A DNA stretch of 64,000 nt from Streptomyces cupreus. GTDB taxonomy: Bacteria > Actinomycetota > Actinomycetes > Streptomycetales > Streptomycetaceae. This document shows, one piece after another, positions 45,401-52,445 of the stretch (within the stretch, counting starts at the first letter, position 1; each line of letters starts with the position of its first letter). Under the pieces are notes generated by a model, which worked only from the letters and a program-made list of their open reading frames with translations, made no database searches and was not told the DNA's origin. Where the stretch lies: positions 1 to 64,000 of the forward strand of contig NZ_JACMSF010000001.1 of the NCBI RefSeq assembly GCF_014257025.1. The letters are read 5' to 3'. The position numbers were made by a program, and so were the translations under genes.

Positions 45401-46865
45401 AGTACGCCTCGCTTTCCTTGCGAGTGATCTCCTGCCGGAGCCCGATGCGTTCCGTCGCCAGCCCCGCGTGCGAGGCCAGGATCTCCAGCGAGCCGCGCAT
45501 CTCGGTGAGTTGCCGCTCGGGCCCCGCCGCCAGCAGCGCGCCCGGAAGCTCGCAGCCGGCCGGACGGTCGGGCTGGATCATCGGGCACACCAGGGCAGTC
45601 GGCAGGTCTCCGAGTTCGGTGGCCGTGCGCGGTCCGAGCGCCGTGACGGGGACCATCAGCGTGTGGTGGAGGGCGAGGCCCGCCGGCCCCTCCTCGGGGG
45701 CCCCACCGGTGTCCGTGACGGGTCCGTCGCCGGGTCCGTCACGGGACCGGGCCTGTAGCACATACAGGTCCTGGGCGTGCCTGGCCGACAGCAGCATGGA
45801 ACCGTGCTGGACTTTCGGCCCGAACAGTGCGGTCACCGCCGTAGCGCAGGCCTGCGCGATCTCCTGCGGTCTTTCCGCCGCCACCAGTGAAGCGGTCGCC
45901 ACGTGCAGCGCCAGTTCACGCGCCACGGCCTTGCGGTGGGCCACGACCATGCCCGCGAGACGGAAGATCACCAACAGGAACAGGGCACTGGAGAAGACGG
46001 CGAACACCGTCGTGTCGGGGTCTGCGCCCACCTGCTCCTCGTAGAGCAGGATCCCGGGCGCGATCAGGGTGGCTGCAGCGAGCAGCACGAGCCGTGGCCA
46101 CGGCGGGCGCCGGGGCTGCGGCTGAGGCACGGTGGCGGTCAGCGCCGCCATGGAGGGGTGCAGCGCGGCCAGCCCCCAGGCCGTGCAGAAGACGATGCGG
46201 CCGGAGTCCAGCAGCGTGTCGGCCTGCCAGGCCCCGTTGAGCTGGAGGATTCCGTAAGCGATGTCGAAAGCGAGCAGCGTGACGGTGCCGAGGACGAGCA
46301 GCTGTACGGCGCGGTTGCCGCCGGAGACGGGGGTGGGAGCGAGCAGCCGGGCCAGCATCGCCAGTACCAGCACGTCGCCGAGCGGGTAGGCGAGGCTGAT
46401 CGCGCGCTGCTGCCAGGTCAGGCCCTCCAGCCGTGCGAGGGGCTGCATCAGATAGACCCAGACCGGCAGGGCGAGCCCGGCGGTGATGATCAGCGCGTCC
46501 AGCAGACTGGGCAGGTCACGGTCCACCCAGCGGTACCGGATGAGACCGAACAGTCCCGCCGCCATGAGCGGGTACGCGGCGAGGCAGAACGCGGCCGCGG
46601 GAGAGAGGAACGGATGGACATACTCTTCGCGCGCGTTGTAGTGGGTACTGCCCGCGGCTAAGGCCGACAGTCCTGCGGCCAGTACCCACCAGGGCCAGCG
46701 GTGCGCGGGCCGGTGCATGTGCGCTCCGATGAGGATGGCGGCGGCACCACCCAGCCCGATCGCGGCCAAGAGCGGCGCGCGTGTTTCCGGGGTGGTCATG
46801 TACAGGCTGGTGGCGGCCCCGACCAACGCGAGGTACACGGCCATCAGCCGGTGGGCCAGCAGCAA
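42348..46865 (-). CDS. fusion of membrane GGDEF-EAL c-di-GMP enzyme with alpha-oxoamine synthase-like domain
   Basis: One uninterrupted frame of about 1,505 residues. Part 1 (1-~1030) parallels the protein at 11244-14420: ~8 membrane helices, GAF-like region, PAS (RTLVHNASDVILIVDDDTTV), intact GGDEF (~687) and intact EAL (GFEALARW ~813; EITESVLM; DDFGTGLSSL; AEGIEE). A ~85-residue charged linker without stop codons leads to part 2 (~1118-1505), an AONS/KBL/serine-palmitoyltransferase/CqsA-type fold: DFASCNYLGFDWSPEII, YIDDTHGFGVIGERRAD, PYLYSGPSPTASL. The PLP lysine position is Arg1348 (FSRAYSS, AGG at 42822-42824). The TTG start 46865 is 9 bases after GGGAGG; ATG 46961 is an alternative. Confidence 0.85.
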   Translation of the reverse strand: MLLAHRLMAVYLALVGAATSLYMTTPETRAPLLAAIGLGGAAAILIGAHMHRPAHRWPWWVLAAGLSALAAGSTHYNAREEYVHPFLSPAAAFCLAAYPLMAAGLFGLIRYRWVDRDLPSLLDALIITAGLALPVWVYLMQPLARLEGLTWQQRAISLAYPLGDVLVLAMLARLLAPTPVSGGNRAVQLLVLGTVTLLAFDIAYGILQLNGAWQADTLLDSGRIVFCTAWGLAALHPSMAALTATVPQPQPRRPPWPRLVLLAAATLIAPGILLYEEQVGADPDTTVFAVFSSALFLLVIFRLAGMVVAHRKAVARELALHVATASLVAAERPQEIAQACATAVTALFGPKVQHGSMLLSARHAQDLYVLQARSRDGPGDGPVTDTGGAPEEGPAGLALHHTLMVPVTALGPRTATELGDLPTALVCPMIQPDRPAGCELPGALLAAGPERQLTEMRGSLEILASHAGLATERIGLRQEITRKESEAYFRTLVHNASDVILIVDDDTTVRYASPSAEAVFGSAQLIGTALQDLVDPRDRYRANRMLAAMRKNGRQEAHDHWWVLRDRGRIEVEVRCRDLRHDKTVNGLVITLRDVTEQRQLEHELTQRAFHDALTGLPNRTLLLERTERAMLRGRRESTLTCLLFIDLDDFKIVNDTLGHSVGDRLLGAVGERLSETLRRTDTAARLGGDEFAVLMEDAKKPLDAELLAAQVIQTLNRPFQLSEDSVSVSASVGVATALDSADAEELLAHADLALYAAKAAGKRQWRHFQPQLHVRMVERHDLQAHLDHAIAKEEFALRYQPVVDITVGEVVGFEALARWAHTRRGLVPPQQFISLAEETGHITLLGSWVLQNAASDIARLQHQSQRSAPPYVSVNVSGRQFRDAGFLDEVGKALDTPGLAPGSLQLEITESVLMQRDDQFDALIRALKNLGVRIAVDDFGTGLSSLRHLREFPIDVLKIDKTFIDDITRDPQQVALVEGIIRIADTLGLQVIAEGIEEPAQRELLAGIGCRFGQGYLFARPMTVEQSEVVLRQRNGDQPSPRDGGAAAQGPIGMRPNAAPGRARAGRGEPGTDDETAADKERQERTTTREPTAAEPPRTRRDPRWGDLEHLRQTSPMSDAVLDEVRGRHIRSGDHWLIDFASCNYLGFDWSPEIIGAIEPTVRRWGTHPSWSRLLGSPRLYPEIEERLTALLGAPDTLLLPTATLIHASVIPVLTGQGYVFVEATAHRTVHDGCVAAQAHGARLQRFHADRPDQLDALLRAVPSGNSRLVCLDGVDNMSGNIPDLPELVGVCRERDATLYIDDTHGFGVIGERRADELCPYGSRGNGVVRHMGETYDGIVLVGGFSRAYSSMLAFIALPSWLKNHLKIAAAPYLYSGPSPTASLATTLAGLEVNDRRGDAIRADLHRKTVRVLDHVHGLGLDTPSVHELPIIEIPLVNASELGAVARFLWDHGIYVTLAAYPLVPHDRVGFRIQITALNSDEDIDRLNETLTALSERFALRRRS

Positions 46866-47068
46866 CGCCAAGCGCCTCCCTGCGTTGAGGAACACCAGCT
46901 CGCGAACACGCGGCGCCGTGCGCCTTTCTAGATCGTAGGCATGACAGGCACCGGGCTGCATCTCGTCACCGCGGCGGCGACGACCCCGGCCGGCGGAGCA
47001 GATGCCGAGGGCCCAGGGGGTTTTGTGAGAGTGCCGCACAGCACCCGCACGGGACTTTCGCAACACCC

Positions 47069-48166
47069 CTAGGCCTTCGTGTTCGGCCGCCGAGCGGAGC
47101 CCGCGTAGCCGTGGGGGTTGAGCTGCTGGAACCTCCAGGCGTCCCGGCACGTGTCGGCGAGGTCCCGGATGGGGCGCCAGCCCCAGGCGCGCGCCACGGC
47201 GGTCGCGTCGGCGACGAGTTCGGCCACGTCGCCGGGGCGGCGGGCCGCGACCTCGTACGGAATGGGCCTGCCGCACGCCTCGGAGAACGCGGTGACGACG
47301 TCGAGGACCGAGCTGCCCTTGCCGACGCCCAGGTTGTACACACGCATGCCTGGTCCGTCGGCGAGATGGTCGAGCGCGACGCGGTGGGCCTCGACGGTGT
47401 CCATGACGTGGAGATAGTCGCGGATCGCGGTCCCGTCGGGCGTGGGGTAGTCGGCGCCGAACACGTGGACCCGCTTCCGTCGGCCGATGGCCACCTGGGC
47501 CACGTACGGCATCAGATTGTCGGGTGTGCCGTGGGGATCCTCGCCGAGCAGCCCGCTGGGGTGAGCGCCGGCCGGGTTGAAGTACCGCAGACACAGCACG
47601 GTGTACTCGGGGCACCGGTGGCAGACATCGGCGAGGATCTGTTCGCAGATCCATTTGGAGGCCGCGTATGGATTGGTGGGCCGGGCCGGGGTGGCCTCGT
47701 CCAGCGGTCCGGGTCCGGCGTCGCCGTAGATCGAGCAGGAAGAGGAGAACACGAGCTGGTGCACGCCGTGCTCGTGCATGGTCCGGAGCAGAGCGGTCGT
47801 GCCGCCGACGTTGGTGTCGTAGTACTCGACGGGCATCCGTGTCGACCCGCCCACTGCCTTGTGCGCGGCAAAGTGCACGACGGCGTCCACGGAGTGGCGG
47901 TCGAAGACGGCCGAGAGGGCGCGTCGATCACGGATGTCCAGCTCATAGACGGCACCGACGAAACGGCCGGCGATCCGTTCCACACGGGTGAGGACCTGCG
48001 GAGTGCTGTTGGAGTAGTCGTCGACCACGATCACCTCGTAGCCGTGGTCGAGCAGTTCGACGCAGGCATGACTGCCGATGAAGCCGGCTCCGCCGGTGAC
48101 GAGGACCGTGGACGGTGGACTCGTGGGCGTCACTGCTTCGCGCGCGCGGCGTCGGTCTGTGTTCAC
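47069..48166 (-). CDS. galE: UDP-glucose 4-epimerase
   Basis: 365 residues. TVLVTGGAGFIGSHACVELL, VVDDYSNSTPQVLTRVERIA, VVHFAAHKAVGGSTRMPVEY, FSSSCSIYGD, YAASKWICEQILAD and LRYFNPAGAHPSGLLGEDPH are diagnostic GalE blocks. It interconverts UDP-Glc and UDP-Gal for the polymer. The GTG start at 48166 overlaps the stop of a small upstream frame by 4 bp. The only promoter-like element near is site d at 48449-48475. It lies 203 bp upstream of the GGDEF-EAL fusion on the same strand. Confidence 0.94.
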   Translation of the reverse strand: MNTDRRRAREAVTPTSPPSTVLVTGGAGFIGSHACVELLDHGYEVIVVDDYSNSTPQVLTRVERIAGRFVGAVYELDIRDRRALSAVFDRHSVDAVVHFAAHKAVGGSTRMPVEYYDTNVGGTTALLRTMHEHGVHQLVFSSSCSIYGDAGPGPLDEATPARPTNPYAASKWICEQILADVCHRCPEYTVLCLRYFNPAGAHPSGLLGEDPHGTPDNLMPYVAQVAIGRRKRVHVFGADYPTPDGTAIRDYLHVMDTVEAHRVALDHLADGPGMRVYNLGVGKGSSVLDVVTAFSEACGRPIPYEVAARRPGDVAELVADATAVARAWGWRPIRDLADTCRDAWRFQQLNPHGYAGSARRPNTKA

Positions 48167-48417
48167 TGCACCTCACTGGCCCGGGGTGGCGGCGAATGTC
48201 GGGCGGAAGGCGTGATGGCCACGGCTGCCGGCAGCGACGAAAGGATCAGGCATGGGATGACGGGCAGCCGTTCGAGGCGGCGCGGCAGCGGACCGGGTGC
48301 GGGCGCCCCGAAAGCAGGGCTGCCGGCGGTGATCCGGACGACGTCGAGGTCCGAGTTCCGCGCAAGCCGACGCTCCACCCCGGGAAGATCTGCCGAATCC
48401 GGTTCCCTGCGCGTCAT
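48163..48417 (-). CDS. small hypothetical protein coupled to galE
   Basis: 84 codons from ATG 48417, with GGAG nine bases upstream, ending in a TGA that overlaps the galE GTG. The product is rich in Arg and Pro, with one weakly hydrophobic stretch (LPVIPCLILSSLPAAVAI) that could be a membrane segment. Third positions are mostly G/C, but less strictly than in neighbours. I recognise no family. Support comes from the ribosome-binding site, the stop/start overlap and site d located 32 bp upstream; it might instead be just a leader region of the galE transcript. Confidence 0.4.
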   Translation of the reverse strand: MTRREPDSADLPGVERRLARNSDLDVVRITAGSPAFGAPAPGPLPRRLERLPVIPCLILSSLPAAVAITPSARHSPPPRASEVQ

Positions 48418-48448
48418 GGCGCGTCGCTCCAGAGTGCGGTATTGCAAC

Positions 48449-48475
48449 GTCGTATGTTTACGACGTATATGTACA
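48449..48475 (-). promoter_or_regulatory. shared cluster site d (operator/promoter candidate)
   Basis: On the minus strand it reads TGTACATATACGTCGTAAAC followed by ATACGAC and matches site c at 22 of 27 positions. It contains the perfect 6-4-6 repeat GTCGTA-AACA-TACGAC and the palindrome TTTACG-A-CGTAAA. It is 32 bp upstream of the small ORF that precedes galE. Confidence 0.65.
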
Positions 48476-48619
48476 ACTTTCCACCCCTTGCTCCCCGGCG
48501 TCAAGAGTTGCAGGTGTACTGGTCGAAACGTGCTGGCTGGAGCGGGACACTCTTGCGGGGCGCCCGCAACGAACGAAGTCCCTGTGGAAGTCGGCCCTTG
48601 CTCTGAGTCGGCCGAGAGG

Positions 48620-48660
48620 AAGGCGCCTGGCGGGTAAACGACCAGGTCAGGCGCCTTTTT
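48620..48660. terminator. hairpin terminator between galE region and aldehyde dehydrogenase
   Basis: AAGGCGCCTG (48620-48629) pairs with CAGGCGCCTT (48648-48657) across an 18-base loop, and five T residues end at 48660 on the plus strand. It starts 8 bp after the aldehyde dehydrogenase stop on the minus strand, so it can end that transcript. Its T-tract, however, points to termination of a plus-strand transcript entering from the site-d side. Confidence 0.6.
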
Positions 48661-48667
48661 CGTGCCT

Positions 48668-50191
48668 CTAGAAGAAGCCCAGCTTCCTCGGCGAGTAGCT
48701 CACCAGCAGGTTCTTGGTCTGCTGGTAGTGCTCCAGCATCATCTTGTGCGTCTCGCGGCCGATGCCCGAGCCCTTGTAGCCGCCGAAGGCCGCGTGGGCC
48801 GGGTAGGCGTGGTAGCAGTTCGTCCAGACGCGGCCGGCCTGGATCGCGCGGCCCGCGCGGTACGCGGTGTTGGCGTCACGGGTCCACACGCCCGCGCCGA
48901 GGCCGTACAGCGTGTCGTTGGCGATCTTGATGGCGTCGTCGAAGTCGTCGAAGGACGTCACCGAGACCACCGGGCCGAAGATCTCCTCCTGGAAGATCCG
49001 CATCCGGTTGTTGCCCTCGAAGATCGTCGGCTGCACGTAGTAGCCGCCCTTGAGTTCGCCGTCGTGCTCGACGCGCTCGCCGCCGGTGAGGACCCGGGCG
49101 CCCTCCTGCCGGCCGATGTCGAGGTAGGAGAGGATCTTCTCCAGCTGGTCGTTGGAGGCCTGGGCGCCGATCATCGTGTCCGTGTCGAGCGGATGGCCGG
49201 TCTTGATCAGCTCGGTGCGGGCGACCGCCGCCTCCATGAACTCGCCGTAGTGGCCCTGCTGGACCAGCGCCCGCGACGGACAGGTGCACACCTCGCCCTG
49301 GTTGAGCGCGAACATCGTGAAGCCTTCGAGGGCCTTGTCGCGGAAGTCGTCGTCGGCCCGCCAGACGTCCTCGAAGAAGATGTTCGGGGACTTGCCGCCG
49401 AGTTCGAGGGTGACCGGGGTGATGTTCTCCGCGGCGTACTGCATGATCAGCCGGCCGGTGGTGGTCTCACCGGTGAACGCCACCTTCGCCACCCGCGGGC
49501 TGGACGCCAGCGGCTTGCCCGCCTCCACACCGAAGCCGTTCACGACATTGATGACGCCCGGCGGCAGCAGATCGGCGATCAGGCTCAGCCAGAAGTGGAT
49601 GGAGGCCGGGGTCTGCTCGGCCGGCTTGAGCACGACCGCGTTGCCCGCCGCCAGCGCCGGGGCCAGCTTCCAGGTCGCCATCAGGATCGGGAAGTTCCAC
49701 GGGATGATCTGCGCGACGACACCGAGCGGCTCGTGGAAGTGGTACGCCACCGTGTCGTCGTCGATCTCGCCGAGCGAGCCCTCCTGGGCGCGGATCGCAC
49801 CGGCGAAGTAGCGGAAGTGGTCGATCGCGAGCGGGATGTCGGCCGCCAGCGTCTCCCGCACCGGCTTGCCGTTCTCCCAGCTCTCGGCGACGGCAAGTCG
49901 CTCCAGGTTCGCCTCCATCCGGTCGGCGATCTTCAGCAGGATGTCGGAGCGTTCGCTCGCCGCCGTGCGACCCCAGGCCGGGGCTGCCGCGTGCGCCGCG
50001 TCCAGGGCACGCTCCACGTCCTCCGCCGTGCCGCGAGCGATCTCGGTGAACGGCTGCCCGTTCACCGGGGACGGATTCTCGAAGTACTGCCCCCGAAGCG
50101 GCGGCACGTACTCGCCGCCGATGAAGTGGTCGTAGCGCGCCTGGTAGGAGACGATCGCGCCCTCGGTCCCGGGTGCCGCGTAACGGGTCAT
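48668..50191 (-). CDS. NAD-dependent aldehyde dehydrogenase (acetaldehyde dehydrogenase, ExaC/AldB-like)
   Basis: 507 residues. Motifs: [47 protein letters not shown] (NAD site), [17 protein letters not shown] (base Glu) and [20 protein letters not shown] with the nucleophilic Cys. The C-terminal block [20 protein letters not shown] is typical of acetaldehyde-oxidising ExaC/AldB relatives. It oxidises aliphatic aldehydes to acids. It is followed upstream by a GAF-type activator gene, matching the AcoR/ExaC-like arrangement for alcohol or aldehyde catabolism. Confidence 0.93.
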   Translation of the reverse strand: MTRYAAPGTEGAIVSYQARYDHFIGGEYVPPLRGQYFENPSPVNGQPFTEIARGTAEDVERALDAAHAAAPAWGRTAASERSDILLKIADRMEANLERLAVAESWENGKPVRETLAADIPLAIDHFRYFAGAIRAQEGSLGEIDDDTVAYHFHEPLGVVAQIIPWNFPILMATWKLAPALAAGNAVVLKPAEQTPASIHFWLSLIADLLPPGVINVVNGFGVEAGKPLASSPRVAKVAFTGETTTGRLIMQYAAENITPVTLELGGKSPNIFFEDVWRADDDFRDKALEGFTMFALNQGEVCTCPSRALVQQGHYGEFMEAAVARTELIKTGHPLDTDTMIGAQASNDQLEKILSYLDIGRQEGARVLTGGERVEHDGELKGGYYVQPTIFEGNNRMRIFQEEIFGPVVSVTSFDDFDDAIKIANDTLYGLGAGVWTRDANTAYRAGRAIQAGRVWTNCYHAYPAHAAFGGYKGSGIGRETHKMMLEHYQQTKNLLVSYSPRKLGFF

Positions 50192-50290
50192 GCCGGCCTG
50201 CCTCCCTGCAACAGCGCTGCCCGCCGTTGGGCAGCTCTCGGCGCGAGGCTAGGGAGCGGGAGGTTGCAAGGACGTTGCGCGGGTCCGGGG

Positions 50291-50408
50291 TTCGGAGCGG
50301 CTTCCGGTCAGCGGGGGCACGCGGCCCGGTGGCGCGGTCGGCTCTGACTGTTCGGGGCGCCTTTCGGTCAGCGCGGCACCCGGCCCGGTGGCGCCGCCAG
50401 CTCCGACT
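50291..50408. repeat. imperfect ~59-bp tandem duplication at the 3' end of the regulator gene
   Basis: TTCGGAGCGGCTTCCGGTCA (from 50291) and TTCGGGGCGCCTTTCGGTCA (from 50351) begin two adjacent copies of about 58-59 bp, roughly 75-80% identical by eye. The second copy contains the last codons and stop of the regulator gene. The first lies just beyond, as a decayed copy. Confidence 0.6.
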
Positions 50409-51672
50409 CCAGTGCGGCGAGCCGGGAACGGACCGTGGCCGTCGGGCGCACCGCGGCCAGCGCCCGCCACACGTCGAGGTCGTCCTCCCCCCAGGGCGCG
50501 TGCACCCAGTCCGCCAGCAGGTCGGGGTCCCTGCGGGCGATCAACGCCGTGCGCAGTCCGTCGGCGAGCCGCCGCCTGACCCGCGCCACCGCCGGCGCCT
50601 GGGAGGCGGGCAGCAGCGGACCGGCGTACGCCGTCGCCGCCGCACTGACCGCCCCCGCCGCCAGCCGCCGCTCGACCACGGCGACGTCCGACTCGACCGG
50701 GACGGTGAGCCGGTACGGCCGCGAGGCCAGCAGGCCGGGGCCGAGTATCCGCCGCAGCCGGGCGAGTTCGGCCCGCAACGTCACCGGCGTCACCGACTCG
50801 TCCTCGTACAGCGCGCACAGCAGCTCGTCGCCGGTCAGGCCCTCCGGATGCCGGGCGAGCAGCACCAGGATCTCGCTGTGCCGGCGGCTGAGCCTGACCT
50901 TGCGGCCACCGGTGAGCAACTGGGCCTCGTCCCGGCCGAGCGCGGACAGCTCGGGTGTGTCCGCGGCCGGGCCCGCCGGGGCGAGCAGCGCCAGGTGGGA
51001 CTCGGCCGCCCGCGCCACCGCCTGCACGAAGCCCAGGCTGTGCGGATGCGCCAGCCCGTCCCCGCCGGTGATGTCCACGGCCCCGAGCACCCGCCCGGTA
51101 CGCGGATCGTGCACCGGTGCCGCCGCGCACGTCCAGGGCTGCACCCGCCGGATGAAGTGCTCGGCCGCGAACACCTGCACCGGCCGGTCGACGGCGACCG
51201 CTGTGCCCGGCGCGTTCGTCCCGACCGCCGTCTCCGACCAGCGGGCGCCGGGGACGAAGTTCATCCGGCCCGCCTGCCGCCGGGTCGAGGCATGCCCTTC
51301 GACCCACAGCAGCCTGCCGTGCTCGTCGCACACCGCGAGCAGATGCTCGCCGTCCGCCGCGAACGAGCCCATCAGCTCACGGAACAGCGGCATCACCCGG
51401 GCCAGCGGGTGCTCCGCGCGGTACGCGCCGAGGTCGCCGTCGGCGATCTCCACGCTCGCCGTGCCGTCGGGCCCGACGCCCGCTCTCGCGGAACGCCGCC
51501 ACGAGTCGGCCACCACGGCGCGCACCGGCTTCGGCACGGTGCCCGCCGCGGTGAACGCCTCATGCGCGCGGCGCAGCATGTGCGCGCGCTCGGAAGGGTC
51601 GGCCCCCGGCTCCAGGGCCACCCACGGATCGGTCAACTCGGCCTCCCCGGACAGCGATGCGGCTGGGGACAT
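50368..51672 (-). CDS. GAF-domain transcriptional regulator (AcoR-like, without AAA+ domain)
   Basis: About 434 residues. The N-terminal block MLRRAHEAFTAAG ... VVADSWRRSARAGV and the GAF domain (LLWVEGHASTRRQAGRMNFV, GARWSETAVGTNAPGTA, AAEHFIRRVQPWTCAAAPVH) are those of AcoR-type activators. There is no sigma-54 AAA+ domain. Instead the C-terminus carries a winged-helix-like region (LSRRHSEILVLLARHPEGLT). Such actinobacterial proteins sit beside and activate aldehyde or alcohol dehydrogenase genes, as here. ATG 51672 has GGAG 6 bases upstream; an upstream start at 51699 is less likely. Confidence 0.85.
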   Translation of the reverse strand: MSPAASLSGEAELTDPWVALEPGADPSERAHMLRRAHEAFTAAGTVPKPVRAVVADSWRRSARAGVGPDGTASVEIADGDLGAYRAEHPLARVMPLFRELMGSFAADGEHLLAVCDEHGRLLWVEGHASTRRQAGRMNFVPGARWSETAVGTNAPGTAVAVDRPVQVFAAEHFIRRVQPWTCAAAPVHDPRTGRVLGAVDITGGDGLAHPHSLGFVQAVARAAESHLALLAPAGPAADTPELSALGRDEAQLLTGGRKVRLSRRHSEILVLLARHPEGLTGDELLCALYEDESVTPVTLRAELARLRRILGPGLLASRPYRLTVPVESDVAVVERRLAAGAVSAAATAYAGPLLPASQAPAVARVRRRLADGLRTALIARRDPDLLADWVHAPWGEDDLDVWRALAAVRPTATVRSRLAALESELAAPPGRVPR

Positions 51673-51763
51673 CGTCACTCCGGGTACGCGCGCGGACAAC
51701 CTTTTCGACCGGCGTCACCCGAACGACTGGCCGGACGTCTCGGTCAGGCGGCCTCGACGAGCT

Positions 51764-52363
51764 TCAGGCGGCCTTGACGAGCCCGATGTAGCGCGCCCAG
51801 TCCCAGTGGGGCCCGGGATCGGTGTGGTCGGTGCCCGGCACCTCGTGATGGCCGATGATGTGCCTCCTGTCTCTCGGGATGCCGTGTCTGGCGCAGATCG
51901 CCGCGGTCAGTGCGGCCGACCGCTCGTACAGGGCGTCGGTGAAGTAGGCGGGCCGGTCCACCCAGCCCTCGTGTTCGATGCCGATGCTGCGGGTGTTGTA
52001 GTCCCAGTTCCCCGCGTGCCAGGCGATGTCCGACTCGCGGACGCACTGCGCCACATGTCCGTCGGCGGAGCGGACGACGTAGTGCGCGGACACCTTCTTC
52101 CTCGGGTTCTGGAAGACGGTCAGGGTGCCGGACCAGTCGGTCTGTGTGACATGGACGATGACCAGGTCGACGCGGTGCTCCACGGGTCGGCGGGCAGCGG
52201 TGAAGTTGGCGGGGCTCGCCCGCTGCCACTCGGCGGTCGGCTGGTCGGGCGCCTGGACCTGCGCATCGGCCTGCGGGCCGGGGAGCAGTCCGTAGGGCAC
52301 GGCGGCGAGGGCGGCGCCCTTGAGGAGGAGTCGTCTGTTGGTCAGTGGTTGTGCCCGTTCCAT
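51764..52363 (-). CDS. Tat-exported N-acetylmuramoyl-L-alanine amidase (PGRP family)
   Basis: About 199 residues. The N-terminus MERAQPLTNRRLLLKGAALA is a twin-arginine-like signal. The amidase_2/PGRP domain shows VDLVIVHVTQTDWSG (Zn His), VSAHYVVRSADGHVAQCV, DIAWHAGNWDYNTRSIGIEH and IIGHHEVPGTDHTDPGPHWD (second His and Asp). It cleaves the amide between muramic acid and L-Ala in peptidoglycan outside the cell. The presumed first zinc-ligand region has Val-Thr-Gln after the His, slightly unusual. It is a single gene, 82 bp after the acetamidase gene on the same strand. Confidence 0.9.
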   Translation of the reverse strand: MERAQPLTNRRLLLKGAALAAVPYGLLPGPQADAQVQAPDQPTAEWQRASPANFTAARRPVEHRVDLVIVHVTQTDWSGTLTVFQNPRKKVSAHYVVRSADGHVAQCVRESDIAWHAGNWDYNTRSIGIEHEGWVDRPAYFTDALYERSAALTAAICARHGIPRDRRHIIGHHEVPGTDHTDPGPHWDWARYIGLVKAA

Positions 52364-52445
52364 ACGGGGTGGTGCCTCTCGATCGTGTGGGTGGGCGGGC
52401 TCATACGGAGTCGGGTCGGGAGGTGCCGGGCCGGGAGATGTCGGG

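Noticed and set aside
42036..45758. 1,240-codon open frame on the plus strand
   Set aside because: It is antisense to the GGDEF-EAL fusion, whose motifs are continuous; composition is typical of a mirror frame.
46866..47068. c-di-GMP riboswitch or terminator in the galE-to-fusion gap
   Set aside because: Only imperfect stems were visible and no recognisable riboswitch core was found; the region is 203 bp with no supported feature.
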